A stretch of 8,884 bases of DNA from Minisyncoccota bacterium (GTDB lineage Bacteria; Patescibacteriota; Minisyncoccia; Minisyncoccales; Minisyncoccaceae): positions 1-8,884 of the forward strand of contig JAQTRG010000019.1 in the NCBI GenBank assembly GCA_028711945.1, in the 5' to 3' direction. The notes beneath the pieces are model-generated. The model was not told the origin of the DNA, ran no database searches, and was given only the letters and a program-made list of their open reading frames with translations. The translations under genes and the position numbers were made by a program. Of the stretch, positions 1-5,127 are shown piece by piece. Position 1 is the stretch's first letter. Each line of letters begins with the position of its first letter.

Positions 1-2
1 CA

Positions 3-656
3 TATGCTGTCTTTATCTTAGCCACAACTGAAGCATACAAAATGATTCCAACAATTGCTTCTAGGTGCCAGAGATTTGATTTCTATAGACTACCCACCAA
101 AGAAATAATTGAAAAGCTGGAGAATATTTGCAAAAAAGAAAATGTTGAGATTGAAAAAGATGCCTTAACTCTTATCGCTTCTGCATCAGAAGGATCAATG
201 AGAGATGCTGAAGGAACTTTAAACCAAGTTTTAAGTTTTTTACCAGGAACAAAAATCAAGATTGAAGATATCCAAGCTTTATTAGGATTGATAGACATGA
301 AATTAGTGGTAGGGATGTCGAACTTAATCATCGAAAAAGACAAAGCTAAAGCATTAAGATTCTTGTCAGACAATTTAGAAAAAGGATTGGATATTGATGA
401 ATTTACCAAATCCCTTATTGACTATTTAAGAAAATTGCTTATCCTTAAGATTGATTCTGATTTAATAGATACAGTAATGCCAGGGGAAACAAAGGAATTG
501 GTAGAAACTGCTCAGAAACAAGCTGAGAAGTTTAGTGAGAATGATTTAAAGAAAACCCTTAACCTTTTAATTGAAGCAGAGAATAAGAGTAAGTATGCTT
601 CAATACAACAATTGCCTCTAGAGCTAGCCCTAATAGAGTCAATTGGAATTGAATAA
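3..656 (+). CDS. dnaX: DNA polymerase III subunit gamma/tau (clamp loader ATPase), 3' part only
   Basis: The reading frame is already open at the left edge (first full codon at 3), so the ATP-binding N-terminal part with Walker A and B lies outside the window. What remains is 217 residues. It begins with the AAA+ sensor-1 region (FILATTEAYK, then SRCQRFDF), continues through the lid domain with the sensor-2 region GSMRDAEGTLNQ, and ends in the helical domain III that builds the clamp-loader collar. The subunit loads the beta sliding clamp onto primed DNA. The protein stops soon after domain III, so the long tau-specific extension that contacts DnaB and the polymerase alpha subunit is absent; this is a gamma-like short form. 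The tRNA-Gln begins 3 nt after the TAA stop. An ATG at 42 is internal and not the start, because conserved DnaX sequence precedes it. Confidence 0.95.
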   Translation, partial: YAVFILATTEAYKMIPTIASRCQRFDFYRLPTKEIIEKLENICKKENVEIEKDALTLIASASEGSMRDAEGTLNQVLSFLPGTKIKIEDIQALLGLIDMKLVVGMSNLIIEKDKAKALRFLSDNLEKGLDIDEFTKSLIDYLRKLLILKIDSDLIDTVMPGETKELVETAQKQAEKFSENDLKKTLNLLIEAENKSKYASIQQLPLELALIESIGIE

Positions 657-659
657 TAT

Positions 660-730
660 TGCGGGATCGTCTAATGGTAGGACAGTGGCCTTTGAAGCCA
701 TCAATCTTGGTTCGAGTCCAAGTCCCGCAG
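660..730 (+). tRNA. tRNA-Gln (anticodon TTG)
   Basis: A full cloverleaf can be folded by hand. The acceptor stem is TGCGGGA (660-666) with TCCCGCA (723-729). The D arm is 669-683, with only three clear stem pairs. The anticodon stem is 685-689 with 697-701 and includes one G-T pair at its base. The anticodon TTG is at 692-694, and the T arm 706-722 has loop TTCGAGT. The discriminator is G730, usual for tRNA-Gln. The bases after it are CAA, so CCA is not encoded and must be added by the CCA-adding enzyme. It sits 3 nt behind dnaX; I see no convincing promoter of its own, so it may be cut from the dnaX transcript. Confidence 0.95.
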
Positions 731-766
731 CAATTTTATGTCATATATAAAAAAGAACTATTGCAT

Positions 767-795
767 TTGTCTAAACTATAATTTTAATGTAAAAT
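767..795 (+). promoter_or_regulatory. Possible sigma-70-type promoter for the small membrane protein gene
   Basis: TTGTCT (767-772) and TAAAAT (790-795) are 17 nt apart, and the region between the tRNA and the gene is otherwise non-coding. This would give a leader of about 40 nt. The area is so AT-rich that other -10-like strings exist (TATAAT at 777 and 795, TTATAT at 834), so the exact box is uncertain. Confidence 0.4.
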
Positions 796-845
796 ATAAT
801 TATTAGTATTAAAGGTCGTTAATCATATTTAATTTATATATAAAT

Positions 846-1028
846 ATGTTTGTCGGAATTTCAATTACAATTATCGGAATAATATTTTTATTGCAAAATT
901 TAAAAATAATCAACGGAGACATTTGGCAGATTATTTGGCCAGCACTTTTAATAGCCGCTGGATTATCTATGATATGCAAGAAGAAAGGAATCTGCTACTG
1001 CGGATGTCAAAACAAAGAAGAAAAATAG
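846..1028 (+). CDS. Small membrane protein, LiaI/LiaF-like (DUF5668-type) hairpin with Cys-rich tail
   Basis: This 60-residue protein has two hydrophobic segments (about residues 2-16 and 28-43). The pattern GIIFLLQNLKII, then IWPALLIAAGL, is that of the short transmembrane module found at the N terminus of LiaF-like and other small bacterial membrane proteins; family membership is judged by eye. The role of such stand-alone modules is not established, though relatives take part in envelope-stress sensing. The short tail after helix 2 holds four cysteines (C44, C50, C52, C54) among lysines, a possible metal or disulfide site that I do not recognise. The ATG at 846 has no Shine-Dalgarno sequence. 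An intrinsic terminator follows at once, so the gene is probably monocistronic. Confidence 0.7.
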   Translation: MFVGISITIIGIIFLLQNLKIINGDIWQIIWPALLIAAGLSMICKKKGICYCGCQNKEEK

Positions 1029-1031
1029 AGC

Positions 1032-1059
1032 AAAGAGCCATTTGGCTCTTTTTTGTTTT
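1032..1059 (+). terminator. Intrinsic terminator after the small membrane protein gene
   Basis: A perfect 8-bp stem AAAGAGCC (1032-1039) and GGCTCTTT (1044-1051) with loop ATTT is followed by a T-rich tail (1049-1059, one G). It lies 3 nt after the TAG stop. Confidence 0.9.
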
Positions 1060-1067
1060 AAATAGTA

Positions 1068-1096
1068 TTGACTGATTTACTCTTAGATGTTATTAT
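1068..1096 (+). promoter_or_regulatory. Strong extended -10 promoter of the cold-shock gene
   Basis: TTGACT (1068-1073), a 17-nt spacer, and TATTAT (1091-1096) preceded by TGT (1088-1090), an extended -10 motif. The start of transcription is expected near 1103. The mRNA leader is then about 100 nt, which is typical of cold-shock genes. Confidence 0.75.
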
Positions 1097-1155
1097 TGTT
1101 TTCATAAGGAAGTTGCTTAATAATAAATTAGTCGAGATTATTCAAGAAACTAAAC

Positions 1156-1174
1156 TTTAGGGTAAAACCTTAAA
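1156..1174 (+). promoter_or_regulatory. Hairpin in the cold-shock mRNA leader
   Basis: TTTAGGGT (1156-1163) pairs with ACCTTAAA (1167-1174) over 8 bp with one G-T pair and an AAA loop. It sits 28 nt upstream of the csp ATG and is followed by unstructured A/T sequence. No T-tract follows, so it is not a terminator. A role in temperature-dependent translation or mRNA stability is inferred from long csp leaders in other bacteria. Confidence 0.4.
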
Positions 1175-1202
1175 ACATTAATTAAATTAAAACTTTACAA
1201 TC

Positions 1203-1400
1203 ATGGAAGGAACAATCAAGAACCTAACAGACAAAGGATTTGGATTCATCACAGTTGATGGAGAAGAAAAAGATTTATTTTTTCACAGCAATGAACTCAA
1301 GGGCGTAGGCTACGAAGAGTTAAGAGTTGGTGACAGAGTATCTTTCGAAAAAGGAGAATCTCCAAAAGGACCAAACGCAACAAACGTAAGCCGCATCTAA
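1203..1400 (+). CDS. csp: Cold-shock domain protein (CspA family)
   Basis: This 65-residue single cold-shock domain is the usual length for the family. The RNA-binding motif RNP1 is seen as KGFGFI (residues 11-16) and RNP2 as DLFFHS (24-29). The end, KGPNATNVSRI, matches the family's closing strand. Such proteins bind single-stranded RNA and DNA and melt mRNA structure in the cytoplasm, often at low temperature but also constitutively. The gene has its own strong promoter, a leader of about 100 nt and a strong terminator, so it is a single-gene unit. No Shine-Dalgarno sequence precedes ATG 1203; the region just upstream is plain A/T. I give no paralogue letter. Confidence 0.96.
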   Translation: MEGTIKNLTDKGFGFITVDGEEKDLFFHSNELKGVGYEELRVGDRVSFEKGESPKGPNATNVSRI

Positions 1401-1422
1401 GGATCGCTTAAGTTATGTAAAT

Positions 1423-1454
1423 AAAACCAGGCTCGTTCTCGAGCTTGGTTTTTT
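1423..1454 (+). terminator. Intrinsic terminator of the cold-shock gene
   Basis: AACCAGGCTCG (1425-1435) pairs with CGAGCTTGGTT (1440-1450) over 11 bp with one G-T pair and a TTCT loop. The stem can extend two more A-T pairs to 1423, and a run of six T (1449-1454) follows. It is the strongest terminator in the window. Confidence 0.93.
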
Positions 1455-1486
1455 GTTGTTCTTAAAACTAGATTTAAACATAGACG

Positions 1487-1516
1487 TTGACAACATACGA
1501 TAATATGTTATATGAT
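1487..1516 (+). promoter_or_regulatory. Promoter of the two-gene cassette; predicts a leaderless mRNA
   Basis: TTGACA (1487-1492, consensus) and TATGAT (1511-1516) are 18 nt apart. The -10 box ends 6 nt before ATG 1523, so transcription should begin at or next to that ATG. This argues against the upstream in-frame TTG at 1487 (part of the -35 box) and ATG at 1505 (inside the promoter) as starts. Confidence 0.7.
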
Positions 1517-1522
1517 ATTGTT

Positions 1523-1819
1523 ATGTTCATTGAAACTACTTCTCTGCCAAGGGAAGTTCCTAAAAGAGACACCTTCATTGGAAGGGTCAAATTCTGGTTT
1601 CTAAGAAGGGAACTGGAAGGTATCGCAAAAGGATACAATCTCGTACTTGGTCAAGAATTCTATGGAGAACTCAATCAGTGGACAGGAAAACGTCCAATGA
1701 TTACCTTCTCGCGAAGAAATGAAGAGCCGACAAAGTACAAGATGGAAACGATTGATAAATACTTCGCAAGGGTTTTTGCGAGGATAAAAACTTCCGGAGT
1801 AGGAAGCGGATATTTGTAG
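1523..1819 (+). CDS. Hypothetical basic protein, first gene of a two-gene cassette
   Basis: I do not recognise this protein. From ATG 1523 it has 98 residues, is rich in Arg and Lys, and has no membrane segment or signal peptide; it is probably a small cytoplasmic or membrane-associated protein. An aromatic/basic patch FIGRVKFWFLRR spans residues 18-29, and the C terminus is Gly-rich (GVGSGYL). I chose 1523 because the promoter boxes end 6 nt before it; in-frame starts at 1505 (104 residues) and 1487 (TTG, 110 residues) fall within the promoter. The stop lies 5 nt before the next gene, a membrane protein, so they form an operon and may act together. GC is about 41 percent over 1501-2040, higher than the next genes, which hints at separate origin or different expression. 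Confidence 0.65.
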   Translation: MFIETTSLPREVPKRDTFIGRVKFWFLRRELEGIAKGYNLVLGQEFYGELNQWTGKRPMITFSRRNEEPTKYKMETIDKYFARVFARIKTSGVGSGYL

Positions 1820-1824
1820 GTTGT

Positions 1825-2046
1825 ATGGCAGCAGCGACACCTAAACTTTTGGATCGCATAGAGAGTGACATTTATCGCATTGCGGTAATTGCAATTATCA
1901 TAGCATTTATTGCATTCATTTTCCTTGCTATCATAAGTGCACTGACAAAGATGTTCGGGAGCTTGTGGGTCGGTATCGCTATGGGAGCAGTAGTCGGTGC
2001 GACACTAACGCACATATACTACACAAAAATACGGAGCACTCCATGA
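1825..2046 (+). CDS. Hypothetical small membrane protein with two transmembrane helices
   Basis: This 73-residue protein has a short polar N terminus (1-17), a long hydrophobic helix (about 18-41), a short turn (TKMFGS), a second, Gly/Ala-rich helix (about 47-65) and a brief basic tail. I recognise no family. The size and two-helix layout also occur in holins and membrane-active toxins, but no motif supports either. It starts 5 nt after the upstream gene, without a useful Shine-Dalgarno site (AGGT ends only 3 nt before the ATG). All three arginines are CGN codons (CGC, CGC, CGG), whereas genes elsewhere in the window use mostly AGA or AGG, and it is the only gene here to stop with TGA. Both traits fit a recently acquired cassette. 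Confidence 0.65.
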   Translation: MAAATPKLLDRIESDIYRIAVIAIIIAFIAFIFLAIISALTKMFGSLWVGIAMGAVVGATLTHIYYTKIRSTP

Positions 2047-2052
2047 GTGCTC
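2034..2052 (+). repeat. Perfect inverted repeat over the stop codon of the membrane protein gene
   Basis: GAGCACTC (2034-2041) and GAGTGCTC (2045-2052) form an 8-bp stem with a CAT loop, spanning the TGA stop at 2044-2046. There is no T-run behind it, so alone it is a poor terminator. It may protect the 3' end or work with the terminator at 2076. Its arms resemble half of a CIRCE element but the spacing is wrong. Confidence 0.6.
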
Positions 2053-2075
2053 TCAATTCATTTTAATATGTTTAT

Positions 2076-2099
2076 AAATCGCCAAATTGGTGATTTTTT
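2076..2099 (+). terminator. Intrinsic terminator of the two-gene cassette
   Basis: AAATCGCC (2076-2083) pairs with GGTGATTT (2089-2096) over 8 bp with one G-T pair and loop AAATT, followed by T to 2099. The T-run runs straight into the -10 region of the next gene. Confidence 0.85.
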
Positions 2100-2107
2100 G
2101 ATACTAT
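2099..2107 (+). promoter_or_regulatory. Extended -10 promoter of the zincin gene; predicts a leaderless mRNA
   Basis: TGATACTAT contains TGn followed by TACTAT (2102-2107). No -35 match is seen at 16-18 nt, where the preceding terminator stem lies. The box ends 7 nt before ATG 2115, which would make the mRNA leaderless. Confidence is limited because only one box is present. Confidence 0.5.
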
Positions 2108-2114
2108 TAATCAT

Positions 2115-2486
2115 ATGACATTAATTGATTTTGAAAAACTAGTGAAAGAGGGGATTGATGCTATTCCCAAAGAATTACTAAAAAAATTAGACAATGTGGG
2201 TATTGTTATTGAAGATAATCCGACTAAAGAACAATTAAAAAAATTAAAAGTTAGAAATGATTATTCTCTTTTAGGTTTATACGAAGGTGTTCCCAAAACA
2301 AAAAGATGGGAATATGCTCAAGTCTTGCCAGACAAAATAACTATATTTAAAAATCCTATTGAAAGAATGGCTCAATCGGAAGAAAAAATTAAAGAGCTTG
2401 TCAAAAATACTGTTTGGCACGAGATAGCTCATCATTTTGGCATGGATGAAGAAAAAGTAAGAAAATCAGAATCTAGAAGAAAATAA
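2115..2486 (+). CDS. Minimal zincin-like metallopeptidase (MMP-like, Zincin_1 / PF06262 type)
   Basis: This 123-residue protein carries the zinc-binding signature HEIAHHFGMDEE at residues 102-113: two His ligands (H102, H106), catalytic Glu E103, and an acidic residue downstream as likely third ligand. The earlier block LLGLYEGVPKTKR (52-64) and the strand DKITIFKNPIER (73-84) match the 'minimal metalloprotease-like' family, whose substrates are not well established. It lacks a signal peptide and should be cytoplasmic. The MFS exporter starts on the base after the TAA stop, so the two are translationally linked; whether the peptidase matures or controls the transporter is unknown. The C-terminal tail is very basic (KVRKSESRRK). 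Confidence 0.88.
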   Translation: MTLIDFEKLVKEGIDAIPKELLKKLDNVGIVIEDNPTKEQLKKLKVRNDYSLLGLYEGVPKTKRWEYAQVLPDKITIFKNPIERMAQSEEKIKELVKNTVWHEIAHHFGMDEEKVRKSESRRK

Positions 2487-3656
2487 ATGTTACGATCCAA
2501 CAAAAACATATTAATAATATCTCTGATAACTCTAATAAGCATGTTGGGGTATGGATTAATTATTCCAGTCCTTTATTCCTATACTCAAAAATTCGGCCTC
2601 TCTGATTTTCAGAATGGCCTTTTATTTGCAACCTTTTCTATCTGTCAATTCATTGCTGCTCCAATTATCGGCAAAATGTCTGATAGGTTTGGAAGAAAGC
2701 CTTTGTTAATCACTTCTATTGCGGGAACTACTGTTTCTTTTTTCCTTATGGCTTTTGCTCCCAATGCAGCCATACTCTTTATCGCTAGAGCATTAGATGG
2801 AATAACAGCAGGAAGCTATTCAGTTGCTGCAGCTGTAATAGCTGATTCCGCAGAAGGTCACGAAAGAACTAAAGGATTTAGCATGTTCAGTGCTGCAAAT
2901 GAGTTTGGTTTTATATTGGGACCGGTAATCGCTGCGTTAACTGTAGGAATACATATGAACACCCCCTTTATTGTTGCTGGCACGATGTCTTTAATCGCAT
3001 TGATAGTAACAATGATACATTTACCAGAAACAAATAAACATATAGGCAAAGAAACAGAACAAACAAAACTTTTTGACTTCAAGAAAATATTTAGTGCTAT
3101 TTTTGATAAAAAAATTGGAACAGTACTTACAATCATATTCTTTTTTGCTATTTCTTTTTCAATGATGATGTTTACCTTCCAACCTTTCTGTTTAAAAATA
3201 TTAAAGCTACAACCAAGTCAAATATCATGGCTATTCACCCTGCTCGGGACAGCAGGAATAATAACTCAGTTATTTTTAATTCCCAACTTGAAAGCGATAA
3301 GCATTAAAAAGTTATATTCTATTTCTTTATTAATAACATCTCTGTCTATGTTGTTTATATTTAAAGTTGAATCAATGGTATGGTTTATATTTGCTGTTGC
3401 TATTTTAGGATTAGCAAGTTCAGCGACAGAACCATTGTTGCAAACACTTCTTTCTAGGGGCGTTGATGAAAAATCTCAAGGAAGTGTTATGGGTCTTGCT
3501 TCTTCTTACGGAAGCATCGGGAGAATCATTGGACCCATAAGCGGTGGGGCGATAGCTTCTATCGCTATTCCTTTTCCTTTCTTTATCTCAGGATTGATAT
3601 TAATGTTTTGCTTCGTACTTTCTTTTAAGGTTTATGAAAAAATTGAAACTAATTAA
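2487..3656 (+). CDS. MFS transporter, DHA1 (TetA/multidrug efflux-like) family
   Basis: At 389 residues with about 12 hydrophobic segments, this fits a drug:proton antiporter of the 12-helix major facilitator superfamily in the inner membrane. Motif A, GKMSDRFGRKP, lies at 62-72 in the loop between helices 2 and 3. The helix-4 motif with Arg is ARALDGITAG (100-109). Motif C, the antiporter signature, is seen as GFILGPVIAA (141-150). A polar central loop (about 181-210) separates the halves, and the second half repeats a motif C-like stretch, GRIIGPISGG (345-354). The TetA-like pattern suggests export of a small hydrophobic compound, but the substrate cannot be read from sequence. ATG 2487 directly follows the upstream stop. 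No clear terminator follows; a separate promoter for gpmA begins 10 nt downstream. Confidence 0.92.
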   Translation: MLRSNKNILIISLITLISMLGYGLIIPVLYSYTQKFGLSDFQNGLLFATFSICQFIAAPIIGKMSDRFGRKPLLITSIAGTTVSFFLMAFAPNAAILFIARALDGITAGSYSVAAAVIADSAEGHERTKGFSMFSAANEFGFILGPVIAALTVGIHMNTPFIVAGTMSLIALIVTMIHLPETNKHIGKETEQTKLFDFKKIFSAIFDKKIGTVLTIIFFFAISFSMMMFTFQPFCLKILKLQPSQISWLFTLLGTAGIITQLFLIPNLKAISIKKLYSISLLITSLSMLFIFKVESMVWFIFAVAILGLASSATEPLLQTLLSRGVDEKSQGSVMGLASSYGSIGRIIGPISGGAIASIAIPFPFFISGLILMFCFVLSFKVYEKIETN

Positions 3657-3665
3657 AAAACGCTA

Positions 3666-3694
3666 TTGCCTTTTAAAATTAGTATTTGTATAAT
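3666..3694 (+). promoter_or_regulatory. Promoter of gpmA; predicts a leaderless mRNA
   Basis: TTGCCT (3666-3671), a 17-nt spacer and a consensus TATAAT (3689-3694). The box ends 6 nt before ATG 3701, placing the transcription start on the A of the start codon. The in-frame TTG at 3686 overlaps the -10 region and is not the start. Confidence 0.8.
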
Positions 3695-3700
3695 AAGCAT

Positions 3701-4372
3701 ATGTTTAAACTAGTAATAGTCAGACACGGAGAAAGTGTTTGGAATAATGAAAACATTTTCACGGGATGGATTGATGCTCCATTGTCTGAAAAAGGAATAG
3801 AGCAATCTCAAAAAGCAGGTAAAATCTTAAGAGAAAAAGGGTTCTTTTTTGATTTAGCATTTACCTCTACACTAGAAAGAGCTTATAAAACTTTATATCT
3901 CATATTAGAAGAAATGAAATTAAATATTCCCATAGAAAAGTCTTGGAGATTAAACGAAAGACACTATGGAGCCCTTCAAGGATTAAATAAAGATGAAGCA
4001 AGAGAAAAATATGGAAAGAATCAAGTTGAAGAGTGGAGAAGAAGCTATACAACAAGACCGCCAGCAAGAATGGAAGAAAAACCATTGGCATACAAAGAGG
4101 TCAAAGAAGGATTGGTGCCATTGACTGAAAGCCTAAAAGATACAGAATTAAGACTTATCCCATATTGGAGAGAAAAGATTATTCCCAAAATTAAGGAAGG
4201 AAAAAATATAATAATTGCTGCTCATGGCAATAGCATAAGAGCTTTAATAAAAAACATTGAAGAAATTTCTGGCGAGGGGATAGCTAAGCTTGAAATACCC
4301 ATAGGAATTCCTTTGGTCTACGAACTGGATGATAATCTGAAAGTAATTAAAAAATACGAACTTAACAATTAG
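3701..4372 (+). CDS. gpmA: 2,3-bisphosphoglycerate-dependent phosphoglycerate mutase
   Basis: The enzyme interconverts 3- and 2-phosphoglycerate in cytoplasmic glycolysis. From ATG 3701 it has 223 residues, slightly below the 228-250 usual for the family. The phosphohistidine motif is RHGES (8-12, His9). The following block NIFTGWIDAPLSEKG (18-32) is characteristic of dPGM. LNERHYGALQG (84-94) carries the acid/base Glu86. AAHGNS (173-178) holds the second catalytic His175. The middle, YTTRPPARMEEKPLAY (116-131), differs from the usual Pro-rich lid but keeps its position. The family start MxKLVxVRHGES supports 3701 over the upstream TTG at 3686. The gene is monocistronic, with its own promoter and terminator. 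A role in glycolysis fits a fermentative, small-genome bacterium. Confidence 0.95.
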   Translation: MFKLVIVRHGESVWNNENIFTGWIDAPLSEKGIEQSQKAGKILREKGFFFDLAFTSTLERAYKTLYLILEEMKLNIPIEKSWRLNERHYGALQGLNKDEAREKYGKNQVEEWRRSYTTRPPARMEEKPLAYKEVKEGLVPLTESLKDTELRLIPYWREKIIPKIKEGKNIIIAAHGNSIRALIKNIEEISGEGIAKLEIPIGIPLVYELDDNLKVIKKYELNN

Positions 4373-4400
4373 CAGTCATATATATTGACTGCTATTTTTT
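4371..4400 (+). terminator. Intrinsic terminator of gpmA, interleaved with the hrcA promoter
   Basis: AGCAGTCA (4371-4378) pairs perfectly with TGACTGCT (4386-4393) around a 7-nt A/T loop, followed by six T (4395-4400). The stem begins at the last base pairs of the gpmA TAG stop (4370-4372). The right arm includes most of the -35 box used for hrcA. Confidence 0.9.
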
Positions 4401-4412
4401 ATATGATATACT
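4385..4412 (+). promoter_or_regulatory. Promoter of hrcA-grpE, extended -10; predicts a leaderless mRNA
   Basis: TTGACT (4385-4390), a 16-nt spacer, and TATACT (4407-4412) preceded by TGA (4404-4406). The -10 box ends 7 nt before ATG 4420. The in-frame ATG at 4414 lies only 1 nt past the box and would not be on the transcript. No CIRCE element lies here, so HrcA is not expected to repress its own gene from this site. Confidence 0.75.
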
Positions 4413-4419
4413 AATGTAT

Positions 4420-5127
4420 ATGATTAGCGAGAGGCAAGGGGAAATCATAAAAAGACTGGTAAAAGAATATATCAAGACAGCTGAACCAGTGAGCTCTAAA
4501 TTCCTTTCTGAAAGGCATGACTTTGGTTTGTGCTCATCATCTATCAGAATAGAATTACAATATTTAATCAATGAAGGATATCTTGAGCAACCTCACACAT
4601 CAGCTGGAAGAATTCCAACTGATAAAGCATATAGATTCTTTGTTAATAGTTTAATAAAGGGTGAGAAAGAAAAAAACGAGAGAAAAGACGAAAACATTCT
4701 TCAAAAAACTATAAACAAAAATGAAGATGTATTAAGAACAGCATCTATGTTAGCCAAAGCATTGTCTGACATGTCTTCAAATTTTATCGCTCTTAACCTA
4801 GAAGGAATTACCATTAAGGAAGGATTTGATGAAATAATTAAAAAACCTGAATCAAAAAACGAAGATTTCATGTCTAGCTTTTCTGAACTTATCGAAGATT
4901 TTGAAGAAAACATGCAAAAGTTTAACAGGGGAGATGGAATAAAAATATACATTGGACAAGAAAATCTAAACCCCAGATGGAAAAACATTTCTATCATTTG
5001 CTCTGATTGCAAACTTAATTCTGAAAAAGCAATGATTTCAATGTTAGGACCAAAAAGAATGGACTACAAGAAGAACATTTCTTTAATTAATTCACTTAAT
5101 AAAATATTAGAAAACCTATATGACTAA
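4420..5127 (+). CDS. hrcA: Heat-inducible transcription repressor HrcA, miniature form
   Basis: HrcA binds the CIRCE operator and represses chaperone genes; its folding is helped by chaperones, which gives feedback. The winged-helix N terminus is intact (about 1-75), with EPVSSKFLSE, the recognition stretch SSSIRIELQYLINEGYLEQ and the signature PHTSAGRIPTDKAYRF. The C terminus keeps the conserved YIGQEN (177-182) and GPKRMDYKK (210-218). At 235 residues it is about 100 shorter than the usual 340-350. By eye the gap falls between SNFIALNL (120-127) and GITIKEGF (129-136), removing the middle of the GAF-like domain and the inserted dimerisation domain. I see no sign of decay, so this seems a natural short form. 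I start at 4420, not ATG 4414, because of the promoter position. It overlaps grpE by 8 nt. Confidence 0.93.
   Translation: MISERQGEIIKRLVKEYIKTAEPVSSKFLSERHDFGLCSSSIRIELQYLINEGYLEQPHTSAGRIPTDKAYRFFVNSLIKGEKEKNERKDENILQKTINKNEDVLRTASMLAKALSDMSSNFIALNLEGITIKEGFDEIIKKPESKNEDFMSSFSELIEDFEENMQKFNRGDGIKIYIGQENLNPRWKNISIICSDCKLNSEKAMISMLGPKRMDYKKNISLINSLNKILENLYD

Noticed and set aside
631..660. Separate promoter for tRNA-Gln (TAATAT at 654)
   Set aside because: No -35 match at 16-18 nt, and the -10 would end next to the mature tRNA, putting the transcription start inside it.
761..782. Promoter from TTGCAT (761) and TATAAT (777)
   Set aside because: Only 10 nt separate the boxes, far too short for a sigma-70 type promoter.
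1487..1522. N-terminal extension of the 98-residue protein from TTG 1487 or ATG 1505
   Set aside because: These codons coincide with the -35 box and promoter spacer; the -10 box ends 6 nt before ATG 1523.
2044..2046. TGA read as glycine (code 25), as in some CPR lineages
   Set aside because: No gene needs an in-frame TGA; glycines are GGN throughout, and this TGA sits at a natural gene end followed by a terminator.
2034..2052. Second CIRCE element (arms GAGCACTC and GAGTGCTC)
   Set aside because: The arms resemble CIRCE cores but are 3 nt apart, not 9, the outer bases differ, and the site lies at the end of a gene instead of in a promoter.
3686..3700. TTG start giving gpmA five extra residues
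   Set aside because: The codons overlap the TATAAT box, and the family begins with MxKLVxVRHGES, matching ATG 3701.
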